From: Strongylocentrotus droebachiensis
Taxonomy: Eukaryota > Echinodermata > Echinoidea > Camarodonta > Strongylocentrotidae
Direction: 5' to 3'
NCBI GenBank assembly: GCA_035222895.1
Contig: JAVYIG010000889.1
Coordinates: 1 to 64,000, forward strand
DNA: 64,000 bases
In this document: one piece after another, positions 22,526 through 36,000 of the stretch
How positions within the stretch are numbered: position 1 is the first letter of the stretch
How the letters are laid out: each line of letters starts with the position of its first letter
Notes under the pieces: model-generated
Told to the model about the DNA's origin: nothing
What the model saw: the letters and a program-made list of their open reading frames with translations, nothing else
The model's database searches: none
Translations under genes and position numbers: made by a program

Positions 22526-25500
22526 CTGAGGGGAAAGTATGTGAGAAATCCCATTTGAAGAAAATCAAGATCTTAAAAGATATGTTATATAAAACCTAAC
22601 TCTTACAATGTCTTATGTAAAATTCACTTGAAGGATTAACACATCTTAATTGCGCTCAGCTAATCAAATTACGATGTTACTCTTGTTGTTCTTGATTTAT
22701 TTTGTTATTGTTGGTTTTGTAGATGGGTATTTTGTTTCTCAAAAGAAAGTCTTTATTTTTTTTTTTTTTTACTTTTTCATTTATTCAGTCGCGTATGTAT
22801 GTATTATTTATTTATTCAGTCATTCCTTTACTCAAACATTCACTCATTCATTTATTCACATATTCATACAAGTTTTTATTTTTCTTGTCATCTTTCTTTC
22901 TTTCTTATATTCAATCATTCATTTATTGTTTACCTCCAATTTCAGTGGTAAACTCGTCTTCGGGTTTGTACTTCTTTTCATTGTTTGACCGACATAGCAG
23001 CTGGCAGAACGTAACGAGCACGGGATGTGTCATGCTAACCTCAAGCGTGAGATATCCACGATAAGCCATGTAACCTAGGGAATAGGGGAGACAAGATGGA
23101 AAATAATATAATTATTACATTAAAGGGGATCGAGGTCCGTCCTGATATTACGTTGGTTTAAAGGGGTCCAGTAACCTTGTCTCAGATTCTGAAACAAAAT
23201 CCTGGATTTAGCTCATGCTCCAATGATAATTATAAGCCTCTAGGTCAATCAGGAACCCCGTGAATTTTACAAGCCGATCACCTGTCTGATTATCAAGATA
23301 TTTATGATTGGAAATCGAAACCAATTTTTTTGCGTTTTCCTAACACTTCAGTCTATTGGGGAAAAATGAGTATGATTAAACCGGTCACTCAAAGATTTTT
23401 ACTTTTTTGAGGCTCTTCTTTATCATTTTGAAGCGTGATTTTTTTTTTTAGGGCTCGAATATTACACTATATCACAGACACTGATAACACGTGGGGCCGT
23501 GCATCTCAGATTTAACATTGTTAAACGATGCATTTAAAGGACCACTCTAACCCAACTAAGTAGCCTTGCAAAACATGAATACGTGTCTTCTTATTAATAT
23601 TCCAGCCTCCTATTTTTCCAAAAAAAATCTCTATATTGACCAAAAAATGATAAAAACCATCCATTTTTCACAGATCTCACGCTTGCTGGGCTACGCCCCT
23701 CCAAAAAAAAGGGAATACTGTCACGTGGCTTGAAGACGCATCTGACGTCACTGCGGGAATGTCCTTGTATTTGTACTACAACCAAGGACCTTACAATCTC
23801 AGTGTAATTCATAATTAGGAATGACGAAATGGCCAGAAACGTCCTAGGGTTATTAAGTGCACATTATTTTCCGATGAATGTCTCTCTTTTTCAAATAATA
23901 TCATACTTTTGCCTTTTAAAAGACATTTTAAAGCCTAAATCACCATCCTTTTCACCGAGAAGTCGCAAGCAGACGCTTTTTGCTTAGACTTATACACAGT
24001 CCTTTCATTATTTTGCGTGCGCGTTCTTGTCAGTCTGGCGTCAGTTTCCTTTACAACACAAACTATGAAAAGAGTGGGCAAAGAGTCTACGGTGTTTATT
24101 TCTATCATTATTTTTTTGGGGCATTCGTACTCTTTCCCCCTTCAATTCTATGGCTGAAATCTACCGATAATATCAAGCCATCAAGAAAGGATTGGGATGC
24201 AGAAAAGGAGGAGAAGACTGAGGACTGCAGCTGAGAAAAGGTAAAAATTGAGGGTAATTTTCCACTTAGAATACTTACTGTTGGCCTCAAGATTTTCAGT
24301 TTCTAAGACCGCTCGTTGTCACTCCGAAATGCACCATGCACTTTCAATTTCACCGTACGTACGTGCGCATGAACGCTCTATGCTTTGCTGGAGTGTTAGT
24401 GGTGTAGGCCTACGAGTGGTTTAGTCTAGACTAACGTTAGTTCTGGTCTATAATATCATCAGTCTCAGTCAGTTGACAATTTATATAACGTCTAGATCTA
24501 CCGGTCTGCTTCTGCCTCAGCCTCAGGCGCCTCGTCGAGCTCTGGCCCTTGCTCTGGCTCGAACTGATGATAGTGATAGGGTTTGATGTTACTAGCCTGT
24601 GGTCAATTTTCAGCGCTTGTTCAGAACTGTGAGATCGTCGAACCGTGACTCCTGCGAGGAGATACCCTACTATAACATATCAAAAATCAACTAAATCCTG
24701 AGCAATTGTTCAATTATATATAATGGTCATGATTTAAAGGTCGTTATCTTTTTTTACCTGTTTCGCGTCAACTATCTTATCTGTTTTGGAGTATTTTCCC
24801 TAAAAACGAAGACGATAGTATGCATGCACTTTCTGACAGGTTTCACGGCAAGCGCTGCACTATACAGGTGTATACCAAACCGTCGATGGGCCTGGGGTGC
24901 GTTATTGACCGTAATGACCATCATCAATTCATAATGTGAATTAATTACTTGCATGAATTTAATGAGGATCTGAGATTACAGTCGCTTACTTCACGCACGC
25001 GCGTGCGCCCGCACCCCATCGTCGTTATGCACTTGTATTGAGCAGCGGTTTGCCGTGAAACCTGTGAGAAAGCGCATGCATTTTGTCTTCGTTTTTAGGA
25101 AAAATACTCCAAAAATTATATAAGAACATTGACACGAAACAAGTAAGAAAGATAATGACTTTTAAATCATGACCATTATTTGAACAATTGTTGAAGATTT
25201 AGTTGATTTTTTGGTATGTTATAGAACTTATAGTAGGGTATATTTAAAAGCAAGACGTACACTCTGTACACTCTGTTTTGCTCTTATTCAATGTTTATTT
25301 GATTATGCTAACCCTGCATGGTAACATAAACAAGTCAGATCAAAAGAAGTTGAAGATTATACAGAACAAAATGGTGAGATTTATCAACTGTTCTGGTCCA
25401 AGAACTCATGTTGGCTACAGCGAACTTTCTAAAGCTGGTTTTCTTGAAGTCGACCAAAGATCAAAACAACTCGTATTGCATCACGTGCATAAAATATATC

Positions 25501-28500
25501 ATACTAGGTCGAATCATTATATTCGATCCAACTTCGATCTTGTTACTGACGTACATGATTATAATACAAGAAATAGACGATTCAACTTTAACTTACCAGA
25601 AAGAGTAGGTAGTATTGGAAATTCGTTTTATTACAATGCCATAAAACATTGGAATTCCCTTCCCAATGGTGTAAAAGAAATCGGAAACTATGATCATTTT
25701 AAGAGGAAATTAAAGGAATACCTAATACTTGACAGTCAGAGAAGAGAAGTGAATGACATGTTATATGATTGAAATTTGTATTCTTCTGTCGGTTCATACT
25801 TTTTCATGTTGCATATACTTATGTTTTCGTACGTTATAGAAATTCTACAAATTCATCATTATTTTCCTCTTCTTCCTTCTCCTCTTTTTCTTCTTCTCCT
25901 TCTTCTTTTTCTTCTTGTACTTAATATCATTTCTATCATCAGTTTAATTTTGTTATTATTATTGTTTTCTTTAATAAGTAGTTCTTTTAATTTTCTTATC
26001 TGTCTGTAAATATTGCTATTTTAACTTATTAATTTTATACATGTCTGTAAGGGACCCCACTGGAAATAAGCTCTCGAGCTTTCGTGGGTTATCCTGTTCA
26101 AGCTGACTTATTTTTGATCTTTTATTATTGTATATTGTTGTATGTTGGAAGCTTGTCGAATAAAAATCAATCAATCAATCAATTATCTACATTTAAGTGC
26201 TGTGTTATGTTGAGTATAATGCCAATGTTGTCTTCCGCAGTGACGTCATATGCTATTGCGCAATACAGCTCTGAAACTGGGCTTTTTTCTGAGCGTTCTG
26301 ATTCGTCATTTTTAAAGCTAGATTCCAGAATAATCGACTAAGACAAATCATTGTCATGTTCGGAATCTCCGTCAAAAATTGTTCTACATGTCTTGCTTTC
26401 ATTTTTAGCCCGTTTTGGTTAGAGTGGCCCTTTGAATAGAAGCAAACAAATGAGAGAAACAGGTCGGTGAGAGTTTAGCAAAAAACGAATAAAAAATACG
26501 AATTAATTTTATTTCTAACGCGCGATCAATCAAACACAAAGTGGCAACTCTGTGCCCTGTAATACAAAAAAAATATATATACATTTTTCTTAACAAAATT
26601 GTCCTTCAACTATTCACCCTAAAATATAATCAGTGCAAATATTTATTTTTGTATACACCCCCCGTATAACGAAGAAAATTTAAGCTTATTGAATTTCTGT
26701 ACATAGCCGATTGGAAATGACCGATTAGAAATGTTGCCAATCATGACTGTACGCAGCGGGGGCTAGGGTAGGGGGCAGTTCCCACAAATAAAAATACAAA
26801 GAAAATGCAATAAATTATCAATAATTCATTGAATTTCTCCCCGGCGGCCCCCCCCCCCGCCCCCCCCCCAAAAAAAAAATAATAATAATAATAATCTTCT
26901 GTGTGCACATGCCTTGAGCCATAATGCATGGCCGTACAGAGGATTTTTTTTTATGTTGGGGGCCGGGGGGAAATTCAATTAATCATTGATAATTTATTGC
27001 ATTTTTTGTTGGTATTTGTGGGAACTGCCCATACCCTAGCCCCCGCTGCGTACAGTCATAGTTCAGTGGCAAAGCAATGGCCTCGTAACTATGAAGTCCC
27101 AGGATCAAAACCGTGTCGATGTGCCATATTAGTGCCCTTTTGTGGGGCATTAATCTTCATTACTGTCATTTATGACTTAAGGACGTAGGTCCCCTAGTTG
27201 ATAAGCATAGTAGCATACACATGCTTTAGCAGTCACGCAAAACAAACACTGGCAAATTATTATTCAATAAAATCTGAGAATGTATACTATTATTATTTAG
27301 ATCTATTACACTGTTAGAAAAAAATAAAACAAGTTGTTTAAAATTTTAAACAACCACAAGTTAACCGGTGAATTGCTCAACTGTTGTTTACAAATTAAAC
27401 AACTTAAGGTTGTTTACGTTTTGAACACTTAGTTGTTTAAAAATTAGAAAAACTTTTAAACAACAGTTGTTTAGCAATAAAATTGCACAACTCGGTTGTT
27501 TAAAGCAAGTTGTGTAAATGTTAAACAATAATGTTTAAATTACTAAGCAACTGTTGTTTATTCAATATTACTGCACAACTGGATTGTTTAAAAGGAGTTG
27601 CTTAAATTTTAAACAGAACTGTTTAATGGTTATTACCTGGTTGTTTAAATTTGTGAAATGACCTACTGGAACCACTCCTGCAATAATCACGAAGATTACA
27701 CTGTAACATGTAGAGCTTGTTGCCAATTTACTTCAACATTTGTTCATATTCATTTAACAGTGACAGAGAACATTATTATTTGTCTCATAAGTTCACGTAA
27801 ACCCCATCGGCGAAGCCGAGAAGAACCAAGTCGTTGCCTTGCCCTTGTTCCGCCATTTTCGTCTGTACTGCACTGCACTAGCACTTGCACTGCACACTAG
27901 CACTGCATGCTTGCATGCATGTACTATGTACGTACTTTGTGCATATCGCATGATCGCGTATCGAGAAAATGTCAATGACGCGAAATCATGATTGGTTAGA
28001 TCTATCACGTGATTTTTCCCCCGGGACTTTTTAAACAACTATGTTTAATTAAATCTTTTTGTTTTTAATAAATAGTTGTTTAAGCCAATCGAGCACTGAT
28101 TTTTCGATTTTGAACCACGTTGTTTACGTTTTTAAACAACATTATTTTAAACAGTGATATTTTAAACACCGTTCTAACTGTGTAGGAATAAATCATTGTC
28201 AAAATAATTCCATAAATTGGGGTTAACAAAAAATATTCCAACTATATATAAAGCTACAGTGTACATGTACTCCCGAAAAATCAAGCGATTTCAATATCCT
28301 TGCGAGTCATCTTGTGAAATGCGCGAACGTGACAATAATATTAGGTTCTTGTATAGCGCTCATGTCTATCACACGTGACACTCCTAGCGCTCCCGATTAT
28401 TACCTCTAGCATTTCAAGGATTTAATTCCTGCCAGGTATTACGTAATATGAATATGATTTTTTTTTTATGGAATTCATACAATAAGTTATAGAAATAGCT

Positions 28501-29995
28501 CTTTAGTTGATTTTTGGAAAAAAGTTGCGATCGTAACAGTATTGCAAAATTTCATTTTTACAACTGGATTTAGAACGCTAGTAGAAAGTGATAAATTTGT
28601 AAATCACTAGCCGTTCTTCTTGGTCTATTTATATAAATATATATATATATATATATATACATTTATAATCACCAAACTAACTAACAAGTTTGCGAAATTG
28701 ATTGTAATCGGAATATTAGGTATATACTTTTACTCAAACGCTGGAATTTATTGAGTAAACTTCTTTTAAATCCTCCAAGTGATATTCGTTGTTAGAATCT
28801 TTTACACTTATCTAAATGACAAGACTGTTAAATATTTATCAAAAAATATTCTTAATTCCAAGTTTTTTTTTATAAACCAATAAAATAAATGATCAAGTCA
28901 CAATTTATGTCTACCCATTCACTTACAGGTTCTTTAGCACAAGTGCGCCATCTTCGTTCGCTTGGAGAAGAACGCAACGAGCAAAAATTCGAAGAGCGAT
29001 GTATAGAAAAACTATCATCGGTAGGTGTACCCTGGAAAGAGGTATACAATATTAAAACCGTTGGTGACATAGGTACTGGGGTCTCCTCCACAGCCGTTCG
29101 GCGAGGGAGAGAAAGAGAGGGAGAGAGAGAGAGAAAGAGATAGAGAAAGAGAGAGAGAGAAAAAAAAATCAATAGGAGGTACTGTATTGTCAACTTACTA
29201 GTATCCCATTGGGTTCGGGATATGATCGAACAATTGATAAGTATGTAGAGAACAATTATTTTAAGATCGGTTTGTAAAAATTAGCATTTTGTTTTCCATC
29301 ACCTATATTCACATAATATTTTTGAAATATATTCAAATTAGATCAATTCGAATAATAATAGAGCAAGATTGGAAATACCCAGCAAACATTGAATGTTTTT
29401 TGACGGTTGACGATTACAATGGATGATGTATTTAAATTTTTACGAAGGCGGTAACAAAAAGTCAGGCTAATAGATAAAACATAAACAATAATTATACGAG
29501 TAGATACCAGTATTCTCTCATCAGATCCAAAAGTAAGCCGTAATGAAACAGCAGACTGAGTCCGAAGAATATTGCCCAGAGCATAATTTGTAGAATAATG
29601 AATCCTGAAAACAAAATCAAGAGTAAAAAGTAAAGTGAAGTATAAAAATCATGTAATCCGTTGCCTTTCTCTTCTTCATTTCACTTTGCACTTTACCCTG
29701 TGGTCCGAATTCACAAAGGAGGTTTGTCGACAAACCTTGGTTTTTCGTGCGTCATATGACGCGTTTTGACGCGTTTTTTTATGACGTACGAAAACCAAGG
29801 TTTGTCGACAAACCTCCTTTGTGAATTCGGGCCTTAGTGTCCAAAGAAGTCTCTGTTTCGTAATCACGGCCTCCAGATAAAAGCTCACATCTCCCTGCCC
29901 TGGTTGTAGGTCATCAAGCACTGATCTGTTTGTTGTCCTGGCCAGGCGCGGATCCACGGGGGGGCCCGATGGGCCCGGGCCCCCCCCCCCCTGGC

Positions 29996-30026
<31 letters not shown>

Positions 30027-33000
30027 AAAAAAAAGTTTAAAAAAAAAAGTTTTCGGGGTCAAATACAAAAAATGAATTTTGCATACTACCCCCCCCCCCC
30101 CCCACTGAGCGAAATATTGGTAGGCTCGATTTTCACATTTTCGGGGTCATATACCAAACAAAAATTATGATCACTACCCCCCCCCCCCCCCCCCCCCTGA
30201 GCGAGATATTGGTCGGCACGATTTTCACATTTTCGAGGTCAAATACGAGAAAAAAATTATGATCACTACCCCCCCCCCCCCCCCCCCCCCCACTGAGCGA
30301 GATATTTGTCGGCGCGATTTTCACATTTTAGGCCCCCCCTATCGGCAAATCCTGGATCCGCCCCTGGTCCTGGCTGTCCGTGGGATCCTTAGCATCCTGT
30401 GTCAACCCCATGACTTTTTTTCTTCAAATGAGTCCAATTTTTTCTCTTTTTCTGTCCGGTATACACTTCCATACAGCGCCACGGGGAAGACTATCCATCC
30501 TCATCTTTGTTGTTGTTTTGCTTACATCTTTGTCTTTTTATATCTTACAACATGACTAAGTGAATAAATGTGTTTAAACAATTTTAACAAATTACTAACC
30601 AGAGATGAGAAAGGCGATGGTGTATCCACTAAACTTCAAAGCCGAAACCTAAAAAAAAGAAACGCGTGATACAAATTTAAAGGTAAAGTTGAGAACTTGC
30701 GACGCGAAATGCCACTTCGGGGAAATTATCCACTAATGGGCCGATAAAGGTCATTTGTACCATGGACCTAAAGGTCATTTGTACCATGGACCTAAAGGTC
30801 ATTTGTACCATAGACCTAAAGCTATGGTCATAACACCTAAAAGTAGCCTGCTCGGCGGCCGGGCGGCGAGTTTTGAGCCGATTGACGCTCGGGCGCCGCT
30901 TGTTTTGAGGGCGTCACTCCGTCGCTGCTGAAGTTTTATCGCGAAGTTAAAATTCGGGCGGCGCCTGCTCACTTTCCCTCGCCGCCGAAAGTACGCTCGG
31001 AGCCCGGGCGGTCGCCGACCTAATCGAGCGTTCGCCGTCGGGCGATTTATGTCAAAAATCGAATGACGTATTAAAATCGCTCGACGGCTAACGCTCGATT
31101 ACGTTGGTGCCCGGGTGGCGAACGCCCTGGCACCGAGCATTATTTGGTGCCCCGCCGATCAATTTCTTTCAAATCAACCGGTGGCCGGTGCAGTGGGAGA
31201 CCGCTCGAGAATCGGTGGGTCATCAGTCGGTCACTGTCGGGACGCCGCGCCGCCCGGAGAAGCTCCCCGATTTTGCCCAGTTTTTACCTAAAATCGACCG
31301 GCGACCGACGGGAAATCGACAGGTCACCGCCCAGGCATCGTTGGGGCTCTACAGCCTGCTCGACTTCTCCAAAAATCGTTGGGCGAGGCCTAAATTCCAG
31401 CAGCGACCGAGCAGGCTACTAATCGGTCGGTCGCCGCTCTGAGATGTGACCATAGCTTAAGCCATGTTTGTACACAGTTATAAAGCCAATCGAGACGACT
31501 ACTGGATACATGTTATCGAAGGGTATGTAATTACTATTCATTAATGCACAGGCGTGGCATTCTACACAGGTGGAAGGATTCTTTTCAAGACGGCAAAACA
31601 AAAGGTATTCATGGAGGACCTCCATTACTGTAGCAGTGATTATTCTGAATAGACGCACATCTTCATGTGAAAAGATCTATAGATATTTGGGGGTCATTTG
31701 TACAAGTTCCATCTCCAAAATCGCTGTTTTTCTTATAAAGGAGATTGTCGTGAAGCTTACGGAAAAGGTATTCTTTATGTAATACATAATTCTTGAAGTA
31801 GGCCTATGGCCTGATGTTTTGGAATAATCGAAAGGAAAACAAACTAACACAAACTAGAAAAAATATTATGTGGGACTATACACACGTATGGCATGAAAAC
31901 TTCATATGAATTTCTTAGCTATTTCTTTTTATAGCGCCTTTGAAGAGCGATCTTCATAATTCCTTCTATGCTATATCCTCCTTAAATTTCTATCAAGAAC
32001 GAAAGAGGAGGTTCACAAACTATTTTTCATTTTATCAGAACTGTTCGAACCTCAATCTCTGCTTAAATGTACATAACTTACCACAACTATAGGGGGTGTT
32101 TGGTGTATGTAGGTCAAGGAGTAATCGCCTTTCCAAAGACTACGTGTGTGGTTCCTATACAATTTACAGAGCATTATATTGAAATGTCAAGCCCCACATT
32201 GTTTGAATTATTATCTTCTAAATTACATCCATGTACACATAACTTACGAAGTAAACAGGACAGGTTGCCTCAAACAAAAACAAATAAGTAACTCTTGGAG
32301 ATTGCACTTTTAGTTGCGTCGCTCCAAAGCTTTGGAATAACATACCACTAGACATCAGATAACCCTCATCTGTACTGTCTTCAAAGTCCCACTTTTTTCA
32401 GGAGCTTTTGATTTTGTTTCTAGCGGCGAACCATCATCTTATTATCATCTTCATCACCATCATCATCATCATCAATATCTTCCTCATCATCATTATCATC
32501 GTCATGGTCGTCATCATCATCGACGTCATTGCCATCGTCATTATCGTCATCATCATCATCATCGTCATCATCTCAATCATTATCGACGTCATACCATCAT
32601 CATAATCATCATCATCATCATCATCATCGTCATCATTATTGTCGTCACCCTGATCATCATAACATCTTGGAAATGTTATGCATTACCTGTAGTTACGCAG
32701 AGTGAATAAACTGTTCGTGACAGCGATGACAAATGCCAAAATACAGGAGGCATAAAAGGTAGCTGAAAAGTGAACGCGTGAAAGAAAAAAAAATCATTGT
32801 CATTGGTATTACTTAAAAATATAGGTTTAGCATATTATTAAGAGAGTTGGTTCCCATCTTTGCGTCTTGTGTTCACTGAATGAAAATGTTAAAACTTGTG
32901 TCACTTTATGTACCAAGGTAGATCTACCAATCATGCTAATTATGCAAAGATAATAATAATAATAATAATAATAATAGCCTAATAGTCCACTCCAAATTTT

Positions 33001-36000
33001 ATATAAGATTAGGTTCTTACCTAATACAATGATAGAACATAAAAACGAATTTGCTTTTCATGTGGCTAATGATATAAATTATATATATTTTCCGTTTACT
33101 TCAAGCAGTTTTCAATTCAATTCAATTTCGGTTTATTAATATCAACATATACAATGTACAGTGCAGTAGTCCAGGGACCAATAATGCAATGTTTATATGA
33201 ATTGTGCATAAAAACAGGAATGATCATATAAATGTACAATAAAAATGATAAATGATAAAGTTAACATTATTGTTCATACCTAAAGTTTCATACATATATA
33301 AATAAATGATAATATATAAATGAATAACCTATAACATTAACTTGAAATGTTGAACGTATTACAAGTAAAAATAATCTTTAAATTAAAAAATTATTAAAAT
33401 AAAATAAAAGATATATATATATATAGAGAGAGAGAGAGAGGAAATTATGATATTGCAATTGTTAAAATGAGATCCACAGACTGAAAAAGTATACATGCAG
33501 GTGTGTCTGTTGTGTGACAGGTAAGGTCAAATTATATTGAATGGAATTATTATATCAAAAATATATCATTAAAGCATTTCATATAAAGTGATGTATAATG
33601 CCTATAAGCATACACAAATATTAAAATTGTTGATTTTCCACATTACATTTTAAATTGAAGTTGAGTTACAATTATGTTATTGCAGCGGAATTTTACACGG
33701 TGGTTTAAGAACAACCTAATAAGTGTTACTCACCAGGTAAAGTTTGCAGCCAATGCTGATCAATTTCTTTCAACAAGGGCCGCCAAGCCGCAAGGTAATA
33801 AGCACATGTCTGTATAATTAGGGTATAAACATGTAGGAATTGAGTTTGATTCCTTTCGTGTCCCATTGCAATAAACCAATTGTAAGAGTTGTTAAGACTT
33901 AATACACTGTTGGTCATAATGGTGGAATATTTATTTTTACCCCAGTTTAGGGAAGGATTTAAAAAAAATATTTATTTCTAATAGATCTAGATAATGTGCC
34001 TGAAGGACGTAGGTCCCTTAGCTGATTAGCATAGTAGCACACATATGATTAAGCAGTCACGCAAAACAAACACTCGCAAATTAATATTCAATAAAATCTG
34101 AGAATGTATGCCATTATCTAGATCTATTAGAAATAAATAATTTTTTAAAATCCTTCCCTAAACTGGGGTAAAAATTATTATTCCACCATTATGACCAACA
34201 GTGTATGTTCAAATTTTGCATCAAAAGTAATGTTTTTGAACAGCAGGACTGTTTCAAAGAAGCCCTCTACGATACTGCTGTATAACCATGTTAGAAATTC
34301 ATTTATATTTGTGATGAAATGTATATGGAAAAAAATGAACACCAATCAATGAATTACTCTATCAATGTTCTTTCTTTCTTTGCCTTTTGGGGAGGGGGTG
34401 GGGAGGGAAACCTACTTGATACACGCAGGCAACAGCGAGACCAACTGTGCAAACAATGCGAGTAGAATACTTAAATCCTGAAAAGTAGATAGAATGGGAT
34501 GGAAATTAGTGAAGACATATCATCAGTAAGTACATACATATGCATAAGTTGTTGCAATAAAGGCGTTGCAGCTTTTCACCTGATCTTCGGAAGCCAATCG
34601 AATTTAAGTTTAAGTATCAAGTTCAATTTAAATTTCGAAATATGTTACTCATAAAAACAGGGGAAAGATATCCATAAGTATCTATGTACATGTAAATGAC
34701 CAGTTAGAGTCATGGATATTGTGACGGAATGTTACAGTGTTTAACCTGAAGAGGGCGACATTTTGGTCAGATTTGATATAAGTGATTGGATAACGCTGCG
34801 AACGGGCAGTCCGTGTTTTGTACTGATGCAGTAAGTAATGCAGTAAAGTAAGCTGAAAGATCAAACATCATTGTAAGTTGTCGTTATTTGTCTCGGATAT
34901 TACTTTGATTGAAGTGATTGATGAATGCATGATTGAGATCCTCGTTGAATAGTTGTGAGTTGTGAGAGTCGACTGTCTGGGAGAGTTGACTGATTTATAA
35001 GACGAGACCTGGTTCGTGTCGTTCGGAATTGCTACCAAGTTCATGGAACCAGATCTCGTCACACTGGTGGCAGCGGCGGGACAACTAAAACAGCGTGGGT
35101 CATGCTTCCAGCGTGAAACTACATACTAAGACACGGACTCAAAACACGCCACCTTTTTAGGTGCTAACGTGAGCTGCGAACTATCGAGAAGTGCAGCCAG
35201 GTGAGGTGCCAAGTTGAGGTGCCAAGTTGAGGTGCAAGGTGAGGTGCCAAGTTGAGGTGCCAAGTTGAGGTGCCAAGTTGAGGTGCCAAGTTGAGGTGCC
35301 AGGTGAGGTGCCAAGTTGAGGTGCCAAGTTGAGGTGCAAGGTGAGGTGCCAAGTTGAGGTGCCAAGTTGAGGTGCCAAGTTGAGGTGCCAAGTTGAGGTG
35401 CCAAGTTGAGGTGCCAGGTGAGGTGCCAAGTTGAGGTGCCAGGTGAGGTGCCAAGTTGAGGTGCCAGGTGAGGTGCCAAGTTGAGGTGCCAAGTTGAGGT
35501 GTCAGTTGAGGTGCCAATTGAGGTTCTACTTGAGGTGGAAGTTCTTTGTGCTACAGCTCTTAATAAATTCACCATGGATAAAAAGGAGCATCAAAGGTTC
35601 TCAGTTAATGAATGTGACCTAACTCAATTGAACACAGAGCTGGAACGTCTACGAATGGAGAATCAAATTTTACAGTTGGAACGTGACAATGCACGGTCAA
35701 AAATTAATCTGATAGAAGCAAGACAACAGGGACTGTCTTCACAAAGTACCGTCAAGCTTGGACAGTTCGAAGAACCATCTGTGAGAAGGAGAGTAGATAC
35801 GGACATAGTTTTCAATGGACCGTACACTGAGAGAAACAAGGGTGAAAACACGCCCGAATGTGGAGAGAAGAAGGGCTTGTATCCTGAGCTATTGACCCCA
35901 GACCGGAAGGTTGGAACCGATTGTTCGACTCCTGTGCCGGATACCATGTTTTCTCAAGAGTTGGCTGGGGACATTGGGTCCCCTTTCCTTGAAGGATTCG

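Larger units (their letters stand above)
23537..26434. repeat. Possible composite bounded by inverted AAAGG-CCACTCTAACC
   Basis: AAAGGACCACTCTAACC at 23537 faces GGTTAGAGTGGCCCTTT at 26417. The right end continues into sequence resembling the MITE at 48909-49446. The 2.9-kb interior holds a fold-back and a LINE 3' end. It may be two solo termini rather than one element. Confidence 0.4.

Noticed and set aside
28889-29143. Plus-strand 84-codon ORF as a gene exon
   Set aside because: The same bases hold a minus-strand STRA6-like exon with matching phases and homology; the plus frame runs into a GA repeat.
34868-35062. 64-codon minus ORF repeated at 43401-43595
   Set aside because: It lies wholly inside the LTRs and is an incidental frame duplicated with them.
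35126-35575. Long minus-strand frames rich in WHL/APQL in the retrotransposon leader
   Set aside because: They are forced by the 13-bp tandem repeat, which leaves several frames open at once; no start context or family match.
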